This document shows positions 55,953-64,000 of a DNA stretch of 64,000 bases, in pieces. The stretch's first letter is position 1. Each line of letters opens with the position of its first letter. Under the pieces are notes generated by a model, which saw only the letters and a list, made by a program, of their open reading frames with translations, did not search any database and was not told where the DNA came from. Source of the stretch: Mycosarcoma maydis (taxonomy: Eukaryota; Basidiomycota; Ustilaginomycetes; Ustilaginales); assembly GCF_000328475.2 (NCBI RefSeq), contig NC_026483.1:620001-684000 (forward strand), given 5' to 3'. The position numbers and the translations under genes are program-made.

Positions 55953-58667
55953 ATGCATCCTCTTCCTGCTTCTCGATGGCTAGCAGCACTGCTGCTGGCC
56001 TTGCTCATTGTAGCGTCTCCGATCACAGCCCGTAGCACTCGAAGCGGACCGCTGCAACGCATAGCCAGAACCAGCAATATCAAGGTCGAGCGAATCCCTC
56101 GATCGGAACACTTGCACCTGCAAGCAAGATCAGATACTGGATCATCACTCCGTCTCAGCTTTCGTGCTTTTCAGCAAGACTTCCACCTCCATCTGCAACC
56201 GAACGAGCACATGTTGCATCCCGATGGCACCCGGGTCCGATACTTTGGCGTGAACGAGACAACAGGCGAAAGCTACGTTGAAAGCTCGGAAACACTCTAT
56301 CCTGGTGATGTACCCGCCTATCATGGCGTTGTTGTACATTCTTCGTTTTCGCCTCGTCGTCTCGAAGAGGACAGGGCTGGTGTTGCCCGTGACATCTACC
56401 AGGATCACGATCTTGGCGTCGTCGGACGAGCTGCCATTATGCTGCATGACGATGGTTTGGTCTCTGGTGCACCATCTTTTTCAGGCAGTTTCGATTGGTT
56501 CGGCAACGTCCACTATATCGAAACGCCTCGCAGCTACATCGCCAAGCGCCAGGCGCAAGATCCATGGCTTGAGTCACGCTCTTCGTCATCTGGCTCGATG
56601 GTCGTTCATCGAGACTCTGACATCACTCTTGAGCCCAGGGACGACACATTCACGACCAACTTTACCGCTTCCATGGCCTGCAGCTCGGACGTGCTCGATT
56701 ACAACAGCCACAATCGATTGGTGCTGAGCGACGACACCAACGATGCATCGAGTCTCTCTGTCTACTCCTTCTTCAAGTCGCCAATACCAGCTCGCCTCTC
56801 TCGCCGCGAACTCTCTTCGGGCTGGAACGACTTGTTTGCAAGATCCATCCAGGACGACATTGTTGAAACTCCACAAGCGTCATCCGACGCTTTTATCTAC
56901 CACAAAGCCTTGGATGACTATCTGGAACCCACATTTCAAAGGAGGCAAGCCACAGGCAACGACATTGGCAACGGTAACAACCAGACCAACAGCTTTGAAA
57001 ACGTCATTGGATCCACCGCAGGCTGCCCAAGGAGCGCTCGTGTGGTGTATGCTGGCGTCGCTTCGGACTGTGCCTACACCGAGCGCTTCGGCACTCAGGA
57101 TGATACACGCCGTGAGATCCTCAACAACATGAATTCGGTCTCAAACTTGTACAGATCCACGTTCAACGTATCGATCGGCGTGGTCGAACTCGACGTACGC
57201 TCGGCGAGCTGTCCTAGCTCCGCCACGCAAGATGCCCCATGGAACCTCGGGTGTGGCACCATCACCATTGACGAGCGTCTGAGTGACTTTTCGCGATGGA
57301 GATCACAGCAGCCTGGCAACGGCATCGGTCTGTGGCACCTCATGACGGCATGCAATTCTGGCCGTGAGATCGGCGTCGCCTGGCTCGGCACCGTGTGTAT
57401 GACTGACGCATCCAGTAGCAGTGGTCAAACTGTGAGCGGAACGGGTGTCAGTTCGCTTACCACTCAGCAATGGCAGGTCATGGCGCACGAGATGGGCCAC
57501 AATTTTGGTGCCATCCATGACTGCACCAACGGCTGCACCAGCAACTCGAACTTTGCTGTTCAGAACGGCGGTGCGCCGTGCTGTCCCTTGTCGGCTACAA
57601 CGTGCAATGCGAATGCACAGTACATCATGAACCCTTCGTCGAGCTCCAACATCCAGAGCTTTAGCCAGTGCTCGATCGGTAACATATGTTCGCTGCTTGG
57701 ACAGGGCCTCGATACCTCGTGCATCCAGACGCCTGGCCAGCGCAGCACCCTCAGCACTCAGCAGTGCGGTAACGGCATTCTCGAACCGGGCGAGGAGTGC
57801 GATGCTGGGCCCAACGGATCGCAGTGCTGTACTAGCCAATGTAGGCTGGCATCAGGTGCCCAGTGTGATCCTGCCACGAGCGCGTGTTGCTCCAACTCGT
57901 GCACGTTTGCACCATCGTCGCAAATGTGTCGTCCCGCTGTTGACGAACGCTGTGACAGCGCCGAATATTGCACAGGCACGTCGGCCGAGTGCCCCGCCGA
58001 TGTGACCAAGGACGATGGTAGTTCATGCGGTAGCCGGCTGTCTTGCGCCAACGGCTATTGCACTTCGCGCGACCTTCAGTGCCAGCAGGCTTCGACAGGT
58101 CAGCTCAACTTCCAAACTGCCTGTTCGGCCTCGAACGCCAACTCGTGCCAGCTGACGTGCCAGAGCCCCAACTCGGCCAACTCGTGTCTGATTCTACAGC
58201 AACCTTTCATCGACGGCACCAGTTGTGGCTATGGCGGGCGATGCAAGGGTGGCGAGTGCAAGTCGGGTTCGTGGCAGAACACGTTCCGTAGTCTGTACAT
58301 GGACAATCTGCGGATCTCGATCCCCGTTACCATTGTCGTTGGTATCATTGTGCTGCTGATCCTGTTTTCCATCGTGCGTCGATGCTGCTGCGGTGGTCGA
58401 CGACAGAGGCCGGCCAAATCTTCGGGTCGAAGACCCTTCCAGAGGTCGCACGGCAATGACTACAATGGTGCAGCCTACAACGTGCCTATCCCTGAAGGAA
58501 CACCCCAAGGGAGCCAGAGCAGCTCTCAAGTGCAAGGAGCCTATGCTGCGCCCTCGTTTCCACCACCGCCACCCATGCGCCAGAGCTATTCAAGCTATGG
58601 CAATGGCGCTACACAACCAAGCGGATGGGTTGATCCGGCCGCGTACAATGGCCCACATAGGTCCTAA
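55953..58667 (+). CDS. Transmembrane ADAM-type zinc metalloprotease
   Basis: A 904-residue single-exon protein from the ATG at 55953 (MHPLPASRWLAALLLALL), the residue that opens a clear signal peptide; the frame starts 14 codons earlier without one. A long propeptide (to about 350) is followed by the reprolysin-like domain with HEMGHNFGAIHD at 512-523 (three zinc-binding His and the catalytic Glu) and the Met-turn in YIMNPSSSS. A disintegrin-like domain begins near 605 (CGNGILEPGEECDAG...), then a Cys-rich region. One span lies at about 787-806 (ISIPVTIVVGIIVLLILFSI), then a Cys cluster and a Pro-rich tail with FPPPPPM. Animal ADAMs shed surface proteins; fungal members are little studied. 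Confidence 0.93.
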   Translation: MHPLPASRWLAALLLALLIVASPITARSTRSGPLQRIARTSNIKVERIPRSEHLHLQARSDTGSSLRLSFRAFQQDFHLHLQPNEHMLHPDGTRVRYFGVNETTGESYVESSETLYPGDVPAYHGVVVHSSFSPRRLEEDRAGVARDIYQDHDLGVVGRAAIMLHDDGLVSGAPSFSGSFDWFGNVHYIETPRSYIAKRQAQDPWLESRSSSSGSMVVHRDSDITLEPRDDTFTTNFTASMACSSDVLDYNSHNRLVLSDDTNDASSLSVYSFFKSPIPARLSRRELSSGWNDLFARSIQDDIVETPQASSDAFIYHKALDDYLEPTFQRRQATGNDIGNGNNQTNSFENVIGSTAGCPRSARVVYAGVASDCAYTERFGTQDDTRREILNNMNSVSNLYRSTFNVSIGVVELDVRSASCPSSATQDAPWNLGCGTITIDERLSDFSRWRSQQPGNGIGLWHLMTACNSGREIGVAWLGTVCMTDASSSSGQTVSGTGVSSLTTQQWQVMAHEMGHNFGAIHDCTNGCTSNSNFAVQNGGAPCCPLSATTCNANAQYIMNPSSSSNIQSFSQCSIGNICSLLGQGLDTSCIQTPGQRSTLSTQQCGNGILEPGEECDAGPNGSQCCTSQCRLASGAQCDPATSACCSNSCTFAPSSQMCRPAVDERCDSAEYCTGTSAECPADVTKDDGSSCGSRLSCANGYCTSRDLQCQQASTGQLNFQTACSASNANSCQLTCQSPNSANSCLILQQPFIDGTSCGYGGRCKGGECKSGSWQNTFRSLYMDNLRISIPVTIVVGIIVLLILFSIVRRCCCGGRRQRPAKSSGRRPFQRSHGNDYNGAAYNVPIPEGTPQGSQSSSQVQGAYAAPSFPPPPPMRQSYSSYGNGATQPSGWVDPAAYNGPHRS

Positions 58668-59952
58668 GCCTCGATCCATGCTGTCATTGCTGGCATTCTC
58701 TCTCTCGCTTCATCGGACAATATTCCCTTTCCAGCAGACTTTTTCCTCAAACACATGTGTATTGTAGCACAACGTCATCGTCCTGACTGTCGCAGCAAAA
58801 CCATCTCTCTTTCGCATGGTCTGACAATGCACGCCCGGTATCTGTGATCTCGGAGCATGACGCAGATTTGTTTTCACAGCGACAGTCACAAGTGTTTTTG
58901 TGATTGTCGGCCGTTCTAGAGCAGAGTTACAGTACAGGATCCCAAGTGTGAGCTGCCTTCCAAGTGTCACGTAAGGCTTACAGCGACTCGAGGCTGAGGC
59001 TGTACCGCGGATCTTGTGTCACGGTCGCAAATGTGAGCACGTTCTCTAAGCAGCTGCAGAAGCAGCACGGACGCAAATTGTCGTCTTTCCTTTTCGGGCT
59101 CTGCAGCAGTGTCCCGATGTGGACGCAAATATGGAGAAGGCAAAAACAAAACACTGAGAGAGGACCCAAAAAAAAAAAAAAAAACAGAAAACAGAAAACA
59201 GAAAAAACGAATCCATCACTGCCAGTGCACAGCGATTTGGCCATAGCATCCATCTTAATCACTCCGTAACTCTCACAAAGCTGCCCAGTGCGACAAAGCT
59301 TGATCTGAGCCTCAGCCTTTCATGTTTGGGCGCGCGTCAAACACGAATGTGGTGCATCTCGTCGCCATCATCACTGATTGCTTATTTGCTTCACACCTTC
59401 TTCTACCTCTCGTCAACGCAATCCTGCCGGTCGACTTTTATCCGACATCCCGTCGACCGTGCATAGAAGCGTTTGCTCTCTCTCACAAACGTCTGTCTTT
59501 CACTGAGCCTGGCTTGCTCCTACCGCATCATTCCAGCATCGTTCAAAAGGGCCACTAGCTGCGATTCAGCCACTCGCTCGCATCTTTTGTTCGCTCGTGC
59601 TCGACAGCACGTTTGGCATCTTGTACTTGCGTATTTGAATCACAGGTCTGCCACCCTCTATCTGAACGTTTTATCATTTCTCCTCTCCGCAATTGGCCTC
59701 GTGCTGTCGAGCTTTTTCTTGCTTGCACAAGTCTTTTGTTATCACTACGTTTGGTACCTTCAGCAACCATCCGTCGAAGCTCGAGGCTTGCTCAGTGAAG
59801 CATCAAAGCTGTCATTTCTTTCATCAAAATCAGCTTGGCAAGTACTATCTCCTGGCCGCGGTGACCGAGGTTTCTCTCGCATATCCGCAATCGGCTTCGC
59901 ACCGTGTTCCGCTGCCTTGTTCTTTTTCTGCATGCCTTAGGAGCAACGAACC
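58668..59952. other. Spacer between the ADAM and Pho80-type cyclin genes
   Basis: Contains an A17 run at 59168-59184 followed by ACAGAAA repeats, and CT-rich leader sequence. A 155-codon frame at 59473-59940 ends 12 bp before the cyclin ATG. It has two hydrophobic stretches but no family resemblance; I treat it as leader, possibly an upstream ORF. Confidence 0.5.
59168..59184. repeat. A17 homopolymer and ACAGAAA tract
   Basis: Seventeen consecutive A followed by about three ACAGAAA-like units up to 59207. Confidence 0.95.
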
Positions 59953-62004
59953 ATGCTCTCGAACAGTCCAGATCGCCCGACAACTGCATCACCACCAGGA
60001 CCGCCTTCTTCTCAGTCGTCATCCGTGGGGTCTTGCTACACCTCTGACTCCTCGAGAGCCTCGTTCCAAGCGCGCCCCACACTCTCTGATCCTTCCTCGA
60101 GCTCTACCAGCCTGGCTAGCGCCTGCGATCGAACCGTCGCACTTACCAAGCGCACTGCTCAGACCATAATCACCAGCCCGATATTGATCACACACCACGG
60201 AGCTATCGAGCATCACCCTGAAGAACTTTTTCCGGGCAAAACGAGTCACTCCGGTTTAGCTTCCCGTGCTTCGCCTCTAGCCGATTATTCCCGCACCCGC
60301 ACAATGCAACCACTCGCGAGTGACTCTAGCGGGACAGGCCATCTTGATGTATTTCGGCATGCCGGCTCTTCCAACAACATCACATTTGATCCTTCTCCAC
60401 ACGCCACCCGCGAGGCACAGCATTTCGACAGTCCAGACAACCATGCACCCGCACCAAAGGCTCGCCGTACCAGTCCTGGCGGATCGCGAACCTCTGGTAA
60501 CTTCGACCCTTTGCATAATGCGGCCCCAACCGATCACAGTGCCAACTCGCACCCACTTGCAGGCGCTTCTGCGTACGCACACATAAGCAGTGACGCATCG
60601 CCATTTATGCCATCGACGTCCTCTAGCAACACGACACAAGAAACCGGCTCCTCGACAGGAGTTTCATGGAACAGCACGGTAGCGAGCGACAAACCGCCAG
60701 ATTCTGTCCCAGGCCCCCAACCCCGTTGGCCGTCTTCGGACGCGTTGCAGTCGCATGTAACTCAGACCTTGCACGCGTCTACCACGCCTTCGCCCCGTAC
60801 GCAAGACGGTGGCACTGTTTCGGTTCCACATGATTCCCATGCGGCAATATCGAAGAAGTCTGCTTCTCCTCAGGCGTCATCCGTCTCTCTGACGGATCGG
60901 AGCGAAGGAGCCATCAGATCAAAGCATCCAACGCTGCCCAAGATGGACCTGGCTGCTTTCTCTCCGCAGGAGCTGCTCAAGATTCTCGCCATGCTGCTGC
61001 ACGAGATTGCAACTGCCAACGACGAGTTTCAGCCGGATGGAGGCAAGGAGGAATCGTCACGAAGCAGGAGAGCCGGTCGTAGTCGCGACCGTTCGGCGCC
61101 TCCCACGCCTGTGGGATCGAGCGAGGCTAATGACGCTTCTGCAGTCCGTGGATATGCGGCTCCTCCTGGCTCGCACCTGTCATTTAGCGATTCGCGGCGC
61201 CCCTCGGTGACCACAGCAGCTCTGGGCGCGCTCGCTACCCCATCGAGCACCTTGTGCTTCCACGCGCGCAACGTACCTAGCATCAGCATCGAGTCATACC
61301 TCTTGCGAATCCTCAAGTACTGCCCGACCACCAACGAAGTGTTTCTGAGCTTGCTCGTCTATTTTGACCGCATGAGCAGAATGGGCACAGGCGCAAAGCC
61401 AGGTGCCAATGGCGAAGGAGAGGTGGCAGGTGAAGCAGCTGGTCTACCACGCGCTATCGAGCGCGCTACAGGCCAGCAGGATCTAGGTCTGGAAATGTCG
61501 ACGCGGCAGTCGGACGGCTCATCGACCAAGGACGAGCCATCGTACACGCATCCAGGGATCCGTGGGTTTGCCATTGACAGCTACAACGTGCATCGCTTGG
61601 TAATCGCCGGCGTGACGGTGGCGAGCAAGTTTTTCAGCGACGTTTTCTACACCAACAGCCGCTACGCCAAAGTCGGTGGACTGCCACCGCACGAGCTCAA
61701 TCAGCTCGAGCTGCAGTTCCTGCTGCTCAACGATTTCCGTTTGACGATTCCGCTCGAAGAGATGCAACGATACGCAGATCAGCTCCTAATGTACGCGAGC
61801 GGAAGACCGGAAATGGCCAAGATCACAAAGACAGTGAGTTCGAGCGTAACTTCCAGCAGCTCCACGTCGAGCGCCAACGTTACGTGCGACACTGATTCGG
61901 CCGTACCCGCGGCTGCAAATTCGGAACGTACAACTGCCGTAACCACCGTGATTCCGAGCGAGGTTCACGAGAACGAAGGCGACGTGCAGATGTCGGACGC
62001 CTAG
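59953..62004 (+). CDS. Pho80-type cyclin (Pho85 partner) with long disordered N-terminus
   Basis: A 683-residue single-exon protein. The first 320 residues are Ser/Thr/Pro-rich without recognisable folds. A helix-containing segment (MDLAAFSPQELLKILAMLLHEI) is at about 331-352. The cyclin box begins near 434: SIESYLLRILKYCPTTNEVFLSLLVYFDRMSRM, then an insert of about 60 residues, then SYNVHRLVIAGVTVASKFFSDVFYTNSRYAKVGGLPPHELNQLELQFLLLNDFRL to about 600. VFYTNSRYAKVGG is the Pho80/Pcl6/7 signature. In yeast Pho80-Pho85 phosphorylates Pho4 under phosphate-replete conditions. The insert inside the cyclin box is unusual. A tail of about 60 residues is Ser/Thr-rich. Confidence 0.93.
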   Translation: MLSNSPDRPTTASPPGPPSSQSSSVGSCYTSDSSRASFQARPTLSDPSSSSTSLASACDRTVALTKRTAQTIITSPILITHHGAIEHHPEELFPGKTSHSGLASRASPLADYSRTRTMQPLASDSSGTGHLDVFRHAGSSNNITFDPSPHATREAQHFDSPDNHAPAPKARRTSPGGSRTSGNFDPLHNAAPTDHSANSHPLAGASAYAHISSDASPFMPSTSSSNTTQETGSSTGVSWNSTVASDKPPDSVPGPQPRWPSSDALQSHVTQTLHASTTPSPRTQDGGTVSVPHDSHAAISKKSASPQASSVSLTDRSEGAIRSKHPTLPKMDLAAFSPQELLKILAMLLHEIATANDEFQPDGGKEESSRSRRAGRSRDRSAPPTPVGSSEANDASAVRGYAAPPGSHLSFSDSRRPSVTTAALGALATPSSTLCFHARNVPSISIESYLLRILKYCPTTNEVFLSLLVYFDRMSRMGTGAKPGANGEGEVAGEAAGLPRAIERATGQQDLGLEMSTRQSDGSSTKDEPSYTHPGIRGFAIDSYNVHRLVIAGVTVASKFFSDVFYTNSRYAKVGGLPPHELNQLELQFLLLNDFRLTIPLEEMQRYADQLLMYASGRPEMAKITKTVSSSVTSSSSTSSANVTCDTDSAVPAAANSERTTAVTTVIPSEVHENEGDVQMSDA

Positions 62005-63717
62005 AAGAAGTTGAGTGTACAGGGCGTTGTTGACGACGGTCGATTCGGAAGGTGACCGTACAGGCCAGTTCAATCTGATTACGATCGAGATTTGTAGATC
62101 ATGAGCACCAACTACGCAATGCACATCTGGAATGGGTACCGAAGATCCGAAGATCCGTATGGTCTGCCGGTTGTGTCTTGTGTCTCTTGTCTACCGACAG
62201 ACCTGGCGACAAGGCGACAAGGCGACAAGGCGACAAGGGAGCTGAGTGAAGTCTAATGGTCGAGGACATGCAGCTGAGTACAGATTCGTGGTTGATTCAT
62301 GCATGTATGCAAAGGGAGCCGCTCTTCCCACGAAGTGTTGCAACACACGAATGGCAGCTGACAGCAATGCAGACTCGGCTTTTGTCTAAACGCAAGCGAG
62401 TAGGTTGAAGGCGGACGAAACAAGCCAAAGCAGCTCAAGCTTGCAGTTGGCGGGTTGCGGCTTGCTAGTCGCCGGTCGTGTCGCCACGCTGAAATTTTCT
62501 GATCTGTGATTAAGGTCACGCGGGCCGAGGCATTCAAGGATTCGCTCTTGTACCATCGGACATAGCAGCTCAGCCGTCGGCCAGAGTGGAGACGATCGCA
62601 GACGAAAGCTGATATGAGCTCTTTTTCAACTCTATCCTCGAGAGTCTGCAGGTTTGAAACAGAAGAACAATAGGAGAAACCACATGATTCATGCATACGA
62701 CCAGGCACGTTCTCAATCTTTGCTGTTCGGATTTCGATTCGTGATACCGCAACAATCGTGAATCATACCCGCACTTGTAGCTGCACCCTTGGTGAGACGC
62801 TGGTAGACGCTGGTGCTAAACAGATAACTCGACGCAGACAAAAGCACCCCGTTTGTCCGCTTTCCGAATCACGAATCACCAATCACCAATCACGAATCTG
62901 AGGTGAATACCGAAAAGCGACGAAAGCCTGCCAATCAGTGCGCGCGTCTCAGTCGTGGGACCTGACTCTGATTTCCGTGCAAACCGGGACATGCCTGCAG
63001 AAGCGACGCCCAGCCAACGACTTTGCCTGTACAACGTACCTTGGTTACACGCTCGTCGGTACACGTACTCGTATCTCTTAATTGCTGTCGAGCCGTGGGC
63101 ATCTACATGGACTTGTTGTACCCTAAGTCCAAATATCAACCTAAATTAACGCTCAGATGCGATGCGCCAACACGTGTATCGTTCTCTGCGTCGAACTGCT
63201 CAGTGGGCTTGATCTGACAAGCACAAGAACGATGCAATCAGAGCCGACTCTGGCGCTATCCTGCTCGCACGCTGTCTGTCACATGTTGGCTTTTCGCAGG
63301 TGCCCACGAGCAACAAGCAGCGGCAAACACTTTGCCTCGCCAAGCTCTGCTTAGCAGATTGTTGGGAAACCAACGGCACTCGCACATAACAACAGCCTAG
63401 CCCCACCAATCTTGAATGCTTCTCGCCGAGACCCTATATCGCGAATCTTGAATGGCTTTGCCAAGGTCAAGGCTACGTTCGGGTGTGCGTGGCATGCAGC
63501 CGATTCCGAATAGATTGCCGCATCAAGCACGCGACACTCTGTATCATTGGCTGCACAAACAGCAACGCTGCCGAGGCATGAATCGTGTTTCCCTGTGTGC
63601 ATGATCACCATCACCATTGTCTTTTCACCAGCGCGCTAAATTACGCAACTAACATGCTGGCGTCGATCCTCATGCTCGGGAGGGTTCTTTCGACCTTTGT
63701 GTTGGTACAGCCTCACT
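62005..63717. other. 3' spacer of the Pho80-type cyclin
   Basis: No gene is supported. Contains the tandem at 62205-62236 and heptads at about 62733-62765 and 62864-62897, the latter with AATCACC variants. Frames of 60-150 codons show nothing recognisable. Confidence 0.45.
62205..62236. repeat. (GGCGACAA)4 tandem octamers
   Basis: Four perfect 8-bp units, about 200 bp after the cyclin stop codon. Confidence 0.95.
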
Positions 63718-64000
63718 TTATTCTGTTTCCCCACCACACGTAAGCCACCAATCCGGCTCCCAGATTTGCTTCCATGGCGCTTTCGAACCGTCTCTGTTGT
63801 AGGAGCCGCAAGTTTCGATGTTCAGATACTTCAAAGACCAGTCTGCTGTCGTTCTAAAAGCCTCCTTACGGGACCACACAGGGTAGCAATCTGCTTCGAT
63901 CATGACGAGTCTCGCTCTCGACTCTGACTCGAGTGCCACACTTGTCACAATACGCAGGAACCGCCGTTCGCACACTATACGTTGGTGTGGTCTTGCAAAT
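63718..64000 (-). CDS. Possible partial reading frame at right edge, unknown product
   Basis: On the complement strand a frame is open from the window edge to a TAA at 63718-63720, about 93 codons. The last 60 residues look protein-like: EADCYPVWSRKEAF, KYLNIETCGSYNRDG, then KAPWKQIWEPDWWLTCGG with four Trp and three Cys overall. Composition like this fits the end of a secreted or enzyme domain better than random spacer. The first 30 residues are less convincing and could be intron with an acceptor in between. No family recognised; it may also be chance. Confidence 0.3.
   Translation of the reverse strand, partial: FARPHQRIVCERRFLRIVTSVALESESRARLVMIEADCYPVWSRKEAFRTTADWSLKYLNIETCGSYNRDGSKAPWKQIWEPDWWLTCGGETE

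Overview
The window is fungal nuclear DNA. The best fit is a smut fungus (Ustilaginomycotina), close to or identical with Ustilago maydis. That placement is inferred from basidiomycete-like proteins, short GTAAGT...CAG introns with most genes intron-poor, roughly 50-55% GC, and spacers full of a 7-bp repeat (ATTCGTG / AATCACG) that I associate with this lineage. No rRNA, tRNA, CRISPR array or intact transposon was recognised. A run of exactly 100 N at 23852-23951 is an assembly gap.

Layout, left to right: the N-terminus of a type II membrane protein, possibly an M13 peptidase (-, cut by the window edge); an NSRP1-like splicing regulator (+); VPS55 (-, one intron); the CCR4-NOT ubiquitin ligase NOT4 (+); signal recognition particle GTPase SRP54 (-); a Rap1GDS1/SmgGDS-like armadillo protein (+); the ER chaperone ROT1 (-); a VanZ-like membrane protein (-); a seven-span membrane protein (-); a Pcl-type cyclin whose 5' end falls in the gap (-); a long gene-poor tract (about 23.95-30.8 kb); fructose-1,6-bisphosphatase FBP1 (+); a Dal5-type MFS permease (-); ribosomal protein eS21 (+, two large introns); the corepressor SIN3 (-); a second MFS protein (-); a MARVEL-domain protein (+); cytochrome c (+); histone H3 (-) and histone H4 (+), divergent across a 2.3-kb spacer holding a composite direct repeat; a transmembrane ADAM-type metalloprotease (+); a Pho80-type cyclin (+); and a possible partial reading frame at the right edge.

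The genes are mostly ordinary housekeeping loci with no operon-like logic. Recurring themes are gene expression (NSRP1, NOT4, SIN3, H3, H4, eS21), the secretory and endosomal path (SRP54, ROT1, VPS55, ADAM, MARVEL) and Pho85-type cyclins (two of different subclasses). The most interesting non-coding features are: (1) the dispersed heptad repeat, in tandem and inverted forms, in nearly every spacer but not seen over about 8 kb around the gapped cyclin gene; (2) three copies of a roughly 200-bp element with a perfect-arm palindrome and a telomere-like motif between H3 and H4; (3) the long ORF-poor tract upstream of the cyclin. Exon junctions were deduced by eye from splice signals and family conservation; transcript data would confirm them.
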